In this document: positions 22,540 through 35,567 of the stretch, in pieces | Position numbering within the stretch: the stretch's first letter is position 1 | Layout: the number at the start of each line of letters is the position of its first letter | Origin: Persicaria tinctoria | Taxonomy: Eukaryota > Streptophyta > Magnoliopsida > Caryophyllales > Polygonaceae | Assembly (NCBI GenBank): GCA_037127255.1 | Contig: JBANSL010000004.1 | Location: 32,060,467-32,124,466 of the forward strand | Reading direction: 5' to 3' | Length of the DNA: 64,000 nt | Notes under the pieces: generated by a model | Told to the model about the DNA's origin: nothing | Seen by the model: only the letters and a program-made list of their open reading frames with translations | Databases searched by the model: none | Position numbers and translations under genes: made by a program

Positions 22540-22681
22540 CCACCAGGCGGGTTGTTGCAAGGGGGATCGAACCCCTGACCTTTGGCATATCATCCCATCT
22601 AAGGAAGATATGTCAACCATGTGAGCTACAACCCACATGGTTGACATAAGATGGGATAATATGCCAAAGGTCAGGGTTCCG
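22540..22681. repeat. Inverted pair of tRNA-like (SINE-type) sequences
   Basis: The minus-strand arm has an A-box-like TAGCTCACATGG (22628-22617) and a perfect B-box-like GGTTCGATCCC (22573-22563), 43 bases apart. The right arm (22634-22676) repeats the same sequence in inverted orientation with a damaged B box. The loop is about 9 bases. Together they form a long hairpin. This suggests two head-to-head SINE heads or an inverted duplication of one. Confidence 0.55.
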
Positions 22682-23605
22682 TCACCGGCCATCTCCCACA
22701 AAGATCTCTCCCTCGATCACTTCACCGTCCTCCCACCCTTCCGTTGCCACCATCGTCTTTCCATCACCGGCGTTCTCCTTCCCTCCCTAACATCCTCCTA
22801 CCATCTCCACCGTCCCCTACTAGGATCCCTCCCTCGATTATTTCGTCATCCTCTCATAACTGATGTCGTCCTACTTCTGCCCTTCTACCACTGTCGCCAT
22901 CCTCCTTCCGTTCTTCCTATGGCGACGGCGCCACTCTGTTGCCATCCTCCCACCCGTTTCGCAATCCTCTCTCATTATTCCAGTCGTCCACTGTCCCGAG
23001 ACCTGTTCGCCTTTCATCCTACTCTAGATCTGACTCTGATTCAAGCCCCAGCCCTCCGTTTCCCAGATTGCTTATTTCACCAGACTTAGGCAAATTGTTT
23101 TGAAATTCATATCTTCTTATGGTGGATTTCTGAAATTGGTAGCCAAAGTTGTGTATTTTTACGCTTGATTTTAGAGATTAAATTTGTGTTCTTTTGAATT
23201 TGGTAGGTTGAACATGTGTATTTTTATGTTGAATTTGTAAATTTCTCATTTCGATATTATACCAAACAACATTCTACGAGAATGACTTATTTCGATTTTT
23301 TTTATTCACATTCCGATTTTCATTCCCATTCTGATTCCAACAATAATACCAATTGGGGCATTAGATAGTTTGATGGGAGACACCTTTTAACGAATTGAGC
23401 CAACTTGTCTTTATGTGATGAAGTGTTTCTAGAAAATCATCTTGAATAAATACCTCACGCTGACGACATATTTTCTATATTTACTTGTAATCCGAGTGGA
23501 TGTGTTACCAACGTTAGCTTTGGAATAAATTAAACGGCGGGATCTTACATGTGTTTCGCTATCACAATGCTCACGATCTAACTCTACTATTCAATTGTCC
23601 TCTCT
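22682..23605. other. Spacer, CT-rich then AT-rich
   Basis: 22690-23090 is CT-rich with 'CCTCC' and 'CACCG' words and an open plus frame of low-complexity composition that I do not consider a gene. 23100-23605 is AT-rich host-like sequence directly flanking the CACTA element. No feature recognised. Confidence 0.4.
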
Positions 23606-23608
23606 GAA

Positions 23609-23760
23609 CACTACAAGAAAACAGTGTAAATTTCGACGCTTTTAATGACCAATCTCGACGCTTTAAAACGTCGAAAATTCTTGCGTCACGAATGGAAAGT
23701 GCTATTTTCGACGCAGAATTCCGTCGCAACCAATCTCGACGTCCTAAAGCGTCGAAATTG
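23609..23760 (+). repeat. CACTA left end: TIR plus TCGACGC subterminal repeats
   Basis: TIR followed by at least six copies of a TCGACGC-type word in direct and inverted orientation. The counterpart at the right end spans about 29565-29715. In known CACTA systems such arrays bind the TNPA-type protein. Confidence 0.8.
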
Positions 23761-24110
23761 GCACGTTATTTTTCAAAAAAAAAATGTGTATTTTTCTTCT
23801 TACATCCCCTTTCATTACACATTAATTAAAATCCTTTAATTAACCAAAAAAAAAATATAAACACAAATCCAATAAAGGATTAGTCAAATGAATCAAGATG
23901 TGTATTTTTCTTCTTTAGTGAATTAAAAATAATATACATGACACATTGACAGCTAAAATGAGAGGATCAACAACAATAAAATGTACAATTTCTTCTTCTT
24001 TACACCTACATCATTTCAAAGTTGAACTACTGGATACACATAATAAGCAAGTTGATTAAATTCACTTGAAGATGAAAGTAGTCAATAGCACTACTCAAGG
24101 GAATGCTAAC

Positions 24111-24197
24111 CTGCCCAGTACAAGAGACGTTGTTGCTACTCCTCATGGTCTTTTCTTTCAATTTCTTTAAATGTCGTGTACACAAGCAATGCAACTC
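24111..24197 (-). pseudogene. Captured exon, HVA22/TB2-DP1 family
   Basis: An 87-base exon with an acceptor TAG at 24200-24198 and a donor GTTAGC after 24111. It encodes LLVYTTFKEIERKDHEE, stop, QQRLLYWA. The pattern 'YxTFKxIExKD...QQxxLLYWA' is characteristic of plant HVA22-like (REEP/DP1) endoplasmic reticulum membrane proteins. An in-frame TAG interrupts it. No neighbouring HVA22 exon was recognised, so one exon of the parent gene is represented. Recognition comes from memory of the family, not a search. Confidence 0.6.
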
Positions 24198-25461
24198 CTA
24201 CAGAACATCTGTAGTGGCAAAAAAAATAAAACCAGAAAATTTAGAGCTCAATCGGTTTATATTTCAGTAATTACCACCTATGAGCTTTCTACAAAACTAT
24301 AAAAAAACAGATTTTTGGAAACATCTTTTTCTGGTTTTCAGCTCAGTGGACTTCAAGAATCCATAAATAATTTCCTAAAATAGGTTATTAAGCTATATAT
24401 ATACTCACTGTTGTCCACTTGTAATACAAGAAATCAATCTTCCCGATAAACTGAAGGCAAACATACAAGTATAAAGAAAAAAAATCTTTACTATTGGAAA
24501 CATTGAAAGCTTTGGCAAGAGTATTGCAAATCACAACTCAAAACAACAAGCAAAGCTGAAGAAAAAAAAGCAGCAACATCACCATAAAATGCTATTAAGA
24601 GATAGATGAAAATAATTATAACATTCGACAAAGAGATTCACCAACCCCATGGAAGAAAAACAAAGAATTAGCAATTAGATTACTCATCAACAATCCCATC
24701 CTCCACCTTACTTGATTGCCTATTTAAGGACATGTGAAAACAAAAAACTAAAACTGAGTACTCATATAATCGCATCTCATCATCGGACCGAGTTCAAATT
24801 TCATATAACTAATCTATAATTGCTGAACAAATCATTGTTGGTGATTGCAAAGCTAGCTACAGGCCATGATGGTGAGTTTTTGCAAAGATCTTGAATGATG
24901 GAATTTGTCTAGCGCCTTAAAAAAACGAAAATCAAGATTGAATTAAGATGAAAACTAATAAAAATGAGCTCATAATTAGGGAGACAGATCAAGACGTACC
25001 ATATATACATTATACATACATTGGAGGCATTTTTGATCAATGGAAAAGAGGGTTTGTCTCCTTCTAGATATTTTGCACCTCAGATTCAAAGTCCACATCA
25101 TCCACTCATTCTCGCATGTTCACTCATTCATTAATTGCTCATCCTTGATCCCATCTAGGCATGATGACATTATATTATTCAATAACTAGTGATGAAAAAT
25201 AAACCTGAAATAAAATATGACATTGAAAGATGAAAAAACAAAGATAACAAGCTCACTCCTATCGAGCATGAGTATGGAGATGTGGGATCAATAAAACATA
25301 GCAACACACCTGCAATGCAAGGAATTGAAGGGAAAATATAATAATGAAGAATAATTGAAGGAAATATTTTTGGAGAATTTTGAGTCATTCACATAAGACA
25401 CTTTGGTAAGTGCAACTGTCATAGTGAAGGAGCTTGAAAGGCATTGTTGCAGCTGGCTTAC

Positions 25462-26043
25462 CGAGATTCTTAGGGATAAATCCTTCAGGCAGTTTCACTA
25501 TCCATCAATGTCGGCATAAGAGACAACACCTGCTGATTTAACCCTGCAGAAATAGATCATAAATGGATTAAAGTAAAGACAGTTTTATTTATAGGAAGAT
25601 GATTGCTAGAAAGATGGTCTACTCTTTCAAGATGGAATGCAGTATTGCTGCCTCCTCCTCGCATTCCTTCAATATGTTTTCGGTAGGGCTGATTGCATGA
25701 GGCTGCAATGAAGAATAGTGAAACATACACAGTCATGTCAAAATATGCACATAACAAGATTTGGCAAACTTTCATTGCTAAGTAACAAACCAATCCTCCA
25801 TCTACTAGATAATCTAGCATCCCTGGAAAAGACTGTTTCACAAGGCTTCTTTTCCGACCCAGAGGAATGTCTATCCATCCTTTTCAACGTAGCCAATCAC
25901 ATAGACGGAATATATCTGCATTACAGTGGGGAAAACAGTCATTTTGATTCATTAGTTAAGGACATATATACAGTCATTCACATGAGACACAACATAATAT
26001 TACAAACCTTTGTTCCAAAATAGGTAGCTGCACACTGTAGAGT
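25462..26043 (-). pseudogene. Captured Nudix hydrolase fragment (NUDT20/24-like, four exons)
   Basis: Minus-strand exons 26043-26008 (ends AATYFGTK), 25915-25791 (VIGYVEKDG, then FPGMLDYLVDGGL), 25702 to about 25631 (PHAISPTENILKECEEEAAI) and 25543-25462 (VVSYADIDG, KLPEGFIPKNL). All are bounded by AG/GT. The third exon is the Nudix box region and the order matches the plant DUF4743 plus Nudix family. Damage: a TAG after EKDG, a one-base loss within the second exon (125 instead of a multiple of 3), and a deletion plus stop in the fourth exon. In the Nudix box the first Gly is Ala and the late Gly is Ala. The parent enzymes hydrolyse nucleoside diphosphate derivatives; this copy is dead. Confidence 0.7.
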
Positions 26044-26704
26044 CTGAAATAATATAGTATAATAGTCTTATTCGCTCCATTTTAGCAAGATTGTTGTAGA
26101 ATATATATGCAGTTAAGCTATATATGTTTATGGAAGACATTCACAAAGCATTCAAGCAAGTTTCTAACCTTTAATAAATGTAGGACTGAGATTCCGCAAA
26201 TCCTCATGCTCAATAAAAACACACAACTTGGAATTACAAAAGCACTAGATTAATGAATGTTCAATACTGGCACATAGCGCAAGATCTGAGATAAGCTTAT
26301 AAATATAAATAAGGTAGAGAAATTATCTTATATTGACAATACCGTGCTTTTCAGTCACAGAAGAAAAATAAAAGCAAATGTCTTAGATTATGTTAGAGGC
26401 AAACACATGGTATATCTCAAATGTATATTCATTAGATTAAGGCAAAATCAAGCTGGAAAATGTAAACAAGCTGTCTCCTTGAAATCCACTGAAAAATCCA
26501 CTGAAAAATCTTAGTATCTTTAGTATACACTGAATGTGGAAGCACTGTATTTTATTTAATCATATATAAAAGACTTACTTTACCTGTGATATGAACCCTA
26601 ATTCATCAAAACAACATTCCTCTTTAATTCCTTGTTAGTAGCTAGGAAACCCAATTAGTTGCAATTCGGAAAAAAAAAACAAGAAACAGATTATAAAAAA
26701 TAAA

Positions 26705-26989
<285 letters not shown>

Positions 26990-27132
26990 AAAAGAATTTA
27001 ACCATCTATATATTCTTAAATTCTTAAAATTGTAATGTGACCTTTGATAAACCATAATTACTCCACCAGATACCACAACCACGTGATTCTAGCTAAAGCT
27101 AACTCCAACCCACACAAGGGGGAAAAACTTAC

Positions 27133-27929
27133 CTCAACATCCTGCGCAGTGGTAGTTTCTAGGGGTTGCTTTTCCAAGTTACCAATGCTACTCCTGTGCA
27201 ATATACATAAAGAAATATTCAATCAGCAAAAGGATGCTTACACCTAACATCATGTCCTGCAAAATAACAAGAAATTGAAAAAGTGTTGAAAGAAACAAGA
27301 TTGTACTTTGTTTCTGCACCATCATTATTCAAGAGAGTGTGGAAATTGGTGCCTCCAGCAGCTGGCAGAGGATTTACAATAGTGGCAGGAGATTGAATCG
27401 CAGCCAGACCAGCTGGAGCAGATGCAGGGTTCAAAGCAGGAATAGTAGTTGTGGGAGTTGTTTGGCTGGATACTCCACCAGGAGTGGCTGAACCATTATT
27501 TGGCATTGGTGAAACAACAACTGTTGGAGCTGCAGTGGTGGAGATTGCAATCCCAAAGGAAGGAGAGTGAGATACTGTCCCGACATCAGCTAGTGCCACC
27601 TGGCTAGCTTTTTCAGCTTGTTCTCGAGCCAACTGAAAATTACAGGCCACGATGTAAGAAAGAAGAAAAGGTAGAAAACTGAATATCCTACCATCAAATT
27701 TTGAGTACCTTCAGATCTTCAGGAATCGCCCATTTTGATTCTTTAGTGATCTTGTTGTAATAGTACCTACCAAAGTTGAAGCCATATAAAAAAATATAAA
27801 CCCATCTGCTCTTTCCAACAAACGATCAAGGAAGTATTACAAAACTGAAAAGTAAAATGAGAGATGAGACATACTTCTTCCCTTCAGTGGTTGTGAACTC
27901 TTTCCAAACAGTGGATGCATCTACTCTCT
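27133..27929 (-). pseudogene. Captured PRP40-like WW-domain fragment (four exons, frame intact)
   Basis: Minus-strand exons of about 27929-27875 (VDASTVWKEFTTTEGKK), 27766-27709 ([19 protein letters not shown]), 27632-27307 (LAREQAEKA, then a Pro/Thr/Ala-rich linker) and 27193-27133 (SSIGNLEKQPLETTTAQDVE). Phases agree at every junction and each intron is GT-AG. Exons 1-2 form a complete WW domain with both signature tryptophans and a YYY strand, as in the second WW domain of plant pre-mRNA-processing factor 40, which contacts splicing factors and the RNA polymerase II tail. The FF domains are absent. No stop or frameshift is seen, in contrast to the other two captured pieces, so a chimeric transcript could be translated. 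Whether it is expressed is unknown. Confidence 0.75.
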
Positions 27930-29349
27930 ATATGAATATGAACTTATTAGTTAAAATGCTAGAGAAAAGGAATCTTCCTTTCGCATATAAATCAAAGCAA
28001 AGTAAATTCAGATAAGTGTCGCCAAAATTCTATAAAAAGCATGAAAGACCTTAACTAAGGGAATAAGGCAGCAGAGATTGGCACCTACCAAAACTCTTAC
28101 TCAGATGACAAATATTCAAAAAATCATAATACTGTGAAGGCATGACATAACAAAGATGTCTGCCAGCACAACCAATAAGACACTACAAACAAATTGTAGT
28201 ATCAATACCCACAAGTGTTGATTCTAACCAAGTCATATGTATAAAACAATATTTCTTCTGAAAAAGCCTCTCCTACAATGATGAACTGCGACTAGTATAA
28301 TATGCCCAAAAAAATAGGCCATACAATTTGGTGAAATATGAAGAAGAAAAGCAATTAAGGAACATACATGGATGCCATGTCTTACAACTTAGAATTTAAA
28401 TGACATGCAACACTTAATTTTGTGTGACGTCAGTAGTTTAGTCTTTAGTCAATTGCTTTTTTCCAGTTCCAATTCTTGAACCTTCTTTTCATATGTAGTG
28501 ATTTCATAACAACAGTGTCAACATGGGCAAAACTCTTCATTTCAGCCTATCTAAGTTCCAGTAAAAACCTAGGCATGTATAAATAACATTTTTTATCAGA
28601 CAAGGCATAAATTAATCATCCTAAAATCTAACTTCATGTATGCAGAAACACAGTTACATAGTGCTAAGTTAACTATACTTCTACTAAAATCGTTAATATA
28701 ACATTTTCATATGGTTTTCTTTAATTTGACACTACTGGCCGGACTTATTCCATTTACCTCAAAGCTGGTGGAAGGAGAACATCTTAGCAGAGTAAATTCC
28801 AATAAACAATTCACCGATGTAGCAGTTTCACCCGTCCAATTCCAGTCATCTAAGTAATGATATGAAACAAATCCTCCGAGTCCCAACATATAAATACAGT
28901 AGCCATCCATAGATTCAGGGAAAACACTTCCACTTGATCAGTTCAATAAAATCGGGAAACAAAAGTCAAGTAGGCAATAATAAAGCCCCATTTCACACTC
29001 AAAAACCAAATCCGAGTCAGTCAGGGATGGAGGGAGAGATGAACATACCTATGAGATGAACAGAGGCGGAAGACAGATGTGGATCTCGAATTGCCTCCAA
29101 TCTCCTGATTCGAGAAATCTATTCGCCTCCAAGGCCTCCTTGTATCTCGGATCTCGGATGTGGATCTCGAACAGAGAGAATTGCCTCCTTGTATCTCGGA
29201 TGTGGATCTCGAACAGAGTGGGGAGATGGATACCTCCTCACCTCCTGATTTGGATCTAGTCCGGAGATGAACCTCAGTTGATCTCGAACAGAGAGGGAAG
29301 TCGAAGGGAGAGAAGAACAAGAAAGAGAGACAAACCTGCTCAGACTTGT

Positions 29350-29440
29350 GGTGGCCGTCTCCAGTGGGCGGTGGGTGGCCGTCTCCGGTGGGCGGTGGGT
29401 GGCCGTCTCCGGTGGGCGGTGGGTGGTCGTCTCCGATGGG
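29350..29440 (+). repeat. Minisatellite, 24 bp unit
   Basis: About 3.7 copies of a unit containing GTGGCCGTCTCCGGTGGGCG, inside the right part of the CACTA element. In minus frame it reads as a Thr-Gly-Asp-Gly-His-Pro-Pro-Pro repeat. The last unit is diverged. Confidence 0.85.
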
Positions 29441-29718
29441 AGAAAATCGCAATTAGGGTTTTTCCAAAGTGTGAGGAGTGAAGACTGAAGATAGCAGGGA
29501 GGACACGGGAAGACACTAGCGTGAGCCGTGAGGAGTCTGTTTGTTTTAATTTTTTAGGTAAGTCATTCTCGACGCTTCATGATGTCGAGATTTATGTCAA
29601 TTTCGACGCATTCAGTTGTCAAAAAATTTTGACAGCTCAGATCGTCGAAAATTATCGACGATTTTTAAAAGCGTCGGAACTAAAGCGTCGAAAATAAACC
29701 ACATTTTCTATAGTGGAA

Positions 29719-30942
29719 GGAATTAACAAGATGGTGGTGCTATTCTAAAAGTGCTCTTTTCCTATCAAGGGATTTGACAACTCAACTCCGATGGTTTTGA
29801 TTTAGGGAGGTAATTTGCATAGCTCTATCAGCTTCTCTAAAATCGAATCCCTGTCTTATGGGAGGATGGGGGTATTTACAAGACTTCTTAAGCACGCAGC
29901 TGTTGATGACCTCGTAGGGGCCTGTAACATGTCTGTTGTGAGAGGCTACTAGCGAAGTGCTACATTGCCAACGTGCTGATTGCTTTCTCATAGTAAAAAT
30001 GATGTGGTGTTATTGCGGCGAGCGCCACACATGATGAGCCAATGGGAATTGGGCAGCTAAGTATTTGGATAAAGGCTTGTGGGTCGAGATACTTTCAGGT
30101 GGGCAAAGGACCTTCATTTCCAGGCGGACAATGAGAGGTCTAATCATGGTATTTGGTTGATAATTTATGTTTAGTGACGAATGACATTCTCGACATGTCC
30201 GCGATGGTGTACAGGGACAGATCATCGACCGACTTCTCAAGGATGCTCGAAGATAATGTTTTTATCATTTCGATGATACTTAAATATAAAAAAAAATTCT
30301 TTTGTATTTTTTTTTACAGGAGGGGATGCTTGAGGGTAAAAATTTTAAAACTAACACTAAAAAAATAAAAAATAAAAAATGTGGGGATGCTCGCTACAAC
30401 ATAGATCCGCCCGTGATGGTGAAGCCAAGGTTTATGTATATTTAGATCACAGACTTTGTTGTAAGCTAGAGTCGTGTGCCTTTATCTTACTTATTATATT
30501 TATACTAAACTTTACCTTGTAAAATATTTTTTTAAAAAAAATTAATCGTGTCGTATCGTATATCCGATTAAAAAAACAATTTGATCCGTAGCAACATGAT
30601 TATTATCATATTTTACCATTTCGTGTTATGCTTTTACATCGTTTCGTCGTCTTTTCTTATCATATCTAATGTGTCTTATTTTTCTGTACACCATGTCCGG
30701 AGCAACCCCCTTGAAGCTCCATCTTGATCAGGAATCCTACTCGTGACACAAACAAACACACAGCTGGGCCATCACATTCCATATATGCACTTTACATTTC
30801 ACTTTTTCCTCTCCCATTTCCCAAAACTCGTACTCACACCCACCACAAATCCTTCATTTCTACAGATGTCGATCACCAAAACCAAACCCCACTCTCTTTA
30901 AACCATAACCCAGATTCCTGAATCAAATCAGCCCATCTTTAA
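29719..30942. other. Intergenic region upstream of the pectinesterase gene
   Basis: No gene recognised. 29719-30240 is of mixed composition; 30270-30660 is AT-rich with homopolymer runs. 30770-30940 is CA/CT-rich and probably the promoter-proximal region and 5' leader of the downstream gene. CATATATGCAC at 30780 is a possible TATA element, not certain. Confidence 0.4.
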
Positions 30943-31011
30943 ATGCCCCCCTCCTCCTCTACAAACAACACTTTAAACTTCCTCCTACACTCCCAAATTC
31001 CATTCAATTCA

Positions 31012-34000
31012 ATGGCCTCTCTTATTCCCCTCTCCCTCCTCCTCCTCCTACTCCCATCCTCCTTCGCCGGCGTCCACCACCACCACCCCAGCCACCAGCA
31101 TCCTTCCCCCAAACCCAGCCTCGTACAAGCCCCCCTTGAGATCCAACTCGCCTGCAATGCCACTCGCTTCCCCGACGCCTGCCTGGCCCAGCTGGCACAT
31201 TTCCCGCCCCAGCGCGGCCCCGCCCAGATCATCATATCCGCCCTCTCCGTCTCCGCCCAAAACCTCGACACCGCCCGCTCCAAGGTCTCCGACATCCTCG
31301 CCGCCTCCTCCGGCAACCGCAACCGATCCCTGGCAGCCCAGACTTGCCTGCAGCTGCTCGACATCTCCGGCCGCCGCACCGCCGCCGCCAGCGACGCTCT
31401 CTCGCGCGGCGCCCAGCTTAAAGACGCGCGCGCCTGGGCCAGCGCGGCCCTCGTCTACCAGTACGACTGCTGGTCGGCGCTCAAGTACGTGAACGACACG
31501 CGCGGCGTCAACGACACGATGGCCTTCCTCAACGACGCGCTCCTCGTCTCCAGCAGCAACGCCCTCAGCATGCTCGGGGCGCTCGTCGGCGTCGGCCCGG
31601 ACACGTCCACCTGGGCCCCGCCTAGGACGGAGCGCGGCGGGTTCTGGGAGCAGCAGGATGACTCGGGGACGGGGGGCTCGGAGCTGGAGTTCCCAGCGGG
31701 GGTGGGGGCGGACGCGACGGTGTGCGGGGCGGGGTGCGACTACAAGGCGGTGCAGGAGGCGGTGGAGGCGGCACCGAGTGGGCTGGAAGGAGGGAGGAGG
31801 CACGTGATATATGTGAAAGAGGGGATGTACGAGGAGACGGTTAGGATTGGGTATGAGAAGAGGAATTTGGTGGTGGTGGGTGACGGGATGGGGAGGACGG
31901 TGATCACTGGATCGTTGAACGCCGGCATGATGGGAATCACCACCTACAACACCGCCACCGTCGGTGAGTACTCTTAATTATCCCTTATATCTATTAAATT
32001 TGGTAATCGGAGGAGGATCTTTATTCTTTATTATCATTATTATTGCGCTGCGGACACCAGCGGCACACATGCACAACAGTTGCTTGCACTTTCTTTTTAA
32101 AATCAACATGGGTACAAATTACAGACTAAATTACGAAAACACCTCGATGTTATATGCTTCGGGAAAAATTGACTACGGTAATTAATTTTTGAAATTAACG
32201 TAGATTAGTAAGATCACAATCTCACATACTCCGTATATATCAATAAACTACATATATAGTAGTCCGTACAAATACTTTTGGATTTTCGACAAAGCAGTGT
32301 ACCCAAGTATCGTATAAGGCAGAACATGACTGGATACGGTTAAAAATTACGTAACATGGTCCATCGATTTTAGAACACGGTTTAAACACGTACATGGTTC
32401 AAGTATTCTTCTTCTTTTTTTTTTTTTCATTTTTAAAAGATGAAAAAAAGAGTGTTAATTTAGAAATATATAAAGCAATAATGCTTTTATTATTTTAAAT
32501 CTTGTAAGAAGGTTAAATTGCAAAATATCTTTCCTAAATATATTCGATATAGTCATTTTATATTAGATTTGGGTTCATCCATTTCCTTTAGGATTTTATT
32601 TTCTAATAAAGTAAAGTATCATTATAATGTATCTTTAGAATACACAATAGACAAATCTTCACAATTATTTCTATTTATCATATTTTGATTTACCCTAACT
32701 TTCACTAGATTTAGAGCCTATTTGCTAGGAAGATGAATATGGGATGGAAAGAAGACAAATCTAATCATATATGCAACAAGTAGTGTATGTTAATGTCTTA
32801 TGCATGCACCAAGAGAATATGTTAATATAGAAAAATTTATATCGCTTTAATTAAAAGTACACTATACATATAATAGATTCTACCGCCTATGTATATCCCA
32901 TGTACCGGTACCATCGTGATTTGTTATATTGCGGGAGCATTCCCTCCCTATTTCATCCGACAAATTACCTATATTTGTTCTACTCATCGATAGCTTCGTT
33001 TTGATATATCATAAGCCTGAATCCGATAACCGAGTAAAAAGTTGTGAACGTTTGAAAGTTAAAGACAGATTAATTATTTCAAATGTCTTTTAATAAATCA
33101 TGATAATTTTATATTTTACTTATTTAATTTGATATTTTGGTAATTTAATTCAACCTAACTTCGAAACAAGAGATTATATTACTAAATTCGATAATTATAT
33201 AAGAAATTATGTAAGTTTAAAGTTTGTATATTTTGTTACACCTTATTACATGGTAAGTTGCATATAAGTTGCATATAAGTTGCATATGACTTTGTGGGTT
33301 TCCAACGATATATTTTTAGACGAAAATAATGTTGTTATAGATTAAAACGACATGGTTTTCCTTTTAAAGAGAAAACTAACTATATAACCACTAATGATAT
33401 AGTTTTAAACTAAAACACTATAATTTTTTTTTTTGAAAAGCAACACTACAATTTTGAAAAAAAAAAGCACTGTATTTTGAACTAAAAACTAAAAAAAATC
33501 TTGTCTTGAACTACTCCCACCGGTCGGAAATATTTGATGTTTGACTTTTGTGCACGTAGTTTTAAGAGCTAAAAACTATATAAAATCTTATTTATTTTGA
33601 TTAATTTTTTTCATATTTTAATATTTATTAGTAATAAGTAGTAAACTATGGAAACAAATTAATTAAAAGATTAATATTTTATAAAAAAAAATCTACCGAA
33701 GATTGAATCAATAATTTATATAAAATTTCGTCCTTCTTCAATAAATTCCTGGTCCCGTCCTTAAGAGGAGATATATACCGTATATGTCTCTCTCTAGAAC
33801 ACTAATTATATAGTCTAAAACTATACTATTAAAGGCAAGTTTTGCCAACGGTAGTTGTAGTGCGTTGTATATATATTGTATATATATTGTGTGCAAAGAG
33901 AGTGCGCCCACCCACCGGCAACGCCACTTGAAAGTTGAAATCCTTATCCCATTTCAACCGTACGTTCCACTTTCACACTTTTGGTCGATCAGCGTCCATA

Positions 34001-35291
34001 GATCGACTACATGCACTGCCCACCAATAAGCTTGAATTGGCCGGCCTGGTGGAGATATATGGACAGCTTTCAATTGATTTTTTTTTTTTGGTGGAGTCTA
34101 TACATATACTCTACTAAGCTTATGGAGATCCACTCATCCACCTACTATCATTAATCATTATCCACCATAGTAGGTGGCTTTCCTAATACACTACGCATAT
34201 ATAGGCCCTTGCCCTTATCTTCCACATTGTGGCAATTGCTCGCTGTTAGTTAGTTTTAAATTCCAGGAATCCTGATCGGGCGGTATGAAAACGGGATTTG
34301 TGTCGGACTTGGTTGACACTTAAAATGATCGAGTTAAGCATGTCAATCTCTTTATAACTTGCTTAAACAGGTTCAACAGTACTAGCCCAAAAGTAAACCA
34401 ATCGAAAATTGAGACGAAGAGCTCATCAATATTATAGTTGGTGTATGGACACAGCCGGCATCATAACATGGAATGTCGACATGTGATTGTCCATCTTACG
34501 CCATATGCATATATTAATTGTTCGTTCTCTTTCATCTTACGACAATAATTAATCTAATTACAGGGGTGTTTGGAGACGGATTCATGGCTAGCGGCCTCAC
34601 AATCCAAAACACAGCAGGCCCCGACGCTCACCAGGCGGTGGCCTTCCGCTCAGACAGCGACCTCTCCTTCATCGAAAACTGCGAGTTCCTCGGTAACCAG
34701 GACACCCTCTACGCCCACTCCCTCCGCCAGCTCTACAAGTCCTGCTACATCCAAGGCAACGTCGACTTCATCTTCGGCAATGCAGCTGCCCTCTTCCAGA
34801 ACTGCACCATCCTAGTCCGGCCCCGCCAGCTCAAACCCGACAGCGGCGAGACCAATGCTGTCACAGCCCACGGACGGACAGACCCCGCGCAGCCCACCGG
34901 CTTCGCCTTCCTGGGATGCCTGGTCAACGGCACGGATGACTACATGAAGCTCTACTTGAGCAAGCCGAGGGTCCACAAGAACTACCTGGGAAGGCCCTGG
35001 AAGGAGTACTCTCGCACCGTGTTCATCGACTCGGTGCTGGGGGATCTGATCGCCCCCGGTGGGTGGATGCCATGGACTGGTGACTTCGCGCTCAAGACGC
35101 TGTACTACGGGGAGTATGGTAACACAGGGGCAGGGGCCGATTTGTCCCAGAGGGTGTCGTGGAGTAGCAGGATCCCAGAAGAGCATGTGGGGGCGTACTC
35201 GGCAAGGAACTTCATCCAGGCCGACGAGTACTCGGTCACGGTTGCGAAATCGTTGGCCAAGAAGAAAAGCAGAAAGAGAATCGGAATGTAG
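31012..35291 (+). CDS. Pectinesterase with pectinesterase-inhibitor pro-region (PME51-like)
   Basis: Two exons, 31012-31963 and 34564-35291, joined in phase across a 2.6 kb GT-AG intron, give 559 residues. The ATG at 31012 is chosen because it starts a classic signal peptide ([20 protein letters not shown]); an in-frame ATG 69 bases upstream lacks this. A His-rich spacer follows, then the inhibitor domain (about 45-200; [15 protein letters not shown]) and the catalytic beta-helix from about 240. Active-site residues are all present: Gln341, Gln363-Asp364, Asp385 (VDFIFGNAA), Arg461 and Trp463 ([10 protein letters not shown]). The usual RRLL-type processing site before the enzyme domain is not seen. 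The enzyme removes methyl esters from wall pectin, altering wall stiffness. Sequence style is closest to Arabidopsis At5g09760 as I recall it. Exon 1 is very GC-rich against an AT-rich background. It appears intact and is the clearest resident gene. Confidence 0.93.
31964..34563 (+). other. 2.6 kb intron of the pectinesterase gene
   Basis: Starts GTGAGT, ends TTACAG. It is strongly AT-rich. It contains a Stowaway-like remnant near 33515-33700. No other gene was recognised within it. Confidence 0.85.
33515..33700 (+). mobile_element. Stowaway-like MITE remnant in the intron
   Basis: CTCCCACCGGTCGGAAATAT followed by GTTTGACTTTTG and AAAAACTATATAAAAT resembles one side of the MITE at 52083-52356. 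The matching right end is not evident, so it looks truncated. Confidence 0.4.
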
Positions 35292-35567
35292 TTGCATATT
35301 GTTTCTAACATGGTCTAGTGTAAGTACTAATTGATCGATGGGCTCCGGCGAGTACAAAATCTTTGTTGTTTTGGCATAATATAATTTATTGGGAGTTCTT
35401 ACCGGGACCATTTGTTTGATCATCTGATGTATTTACGTTAAGTGAGGATCTCGATCGTGGAGTTGAACTCCGTGAAGTTGATACCTTCAAAACATATACT
35501 TTATCCGTTCGAAAATAAATGATGTTTAACTTTAATTTTATTAATTTTTTTCACAATTTAATACTTA
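35292..35567. other. Downstream region of the pectinesterase gene
   Basis: Probable 3' untranslated region and flank, no gene. 35505-35567 (TTATCCGTTCGAAAATAAAT) resembles a one-ended Stowaway fragment. Confidence 0.4.

Noticed and set aside
22563..22630. Genuine tRNA gene
   Set aside because: Box-like elements are present but no cloverleaf, no CCA-side acceptor pairing and an inverted duplicate; better explained as SINE-type.
29346..29440. CRISPR or satellite array
   Set aside because: A short 24 bp minisatellite of under four copies without spacers.
29021..29452. 143-codon frame with Thr-Gly-Asp-Gly-His-Pro repeats
   Set aside because: Largely a translated 24 bp minisatellite at a CACTA end; no support as a gene.
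31048..31803. Minus-strand frame opposite pectinesterase exon 1
   Set aside because: Shadow of GC-rich coding sequence; the sense strand has all family motifs.
34812..35423. Minus-strand frame opposite pectinesterase exon 2
   Set aside because: Antisense shadow of the catalytic domain exon.
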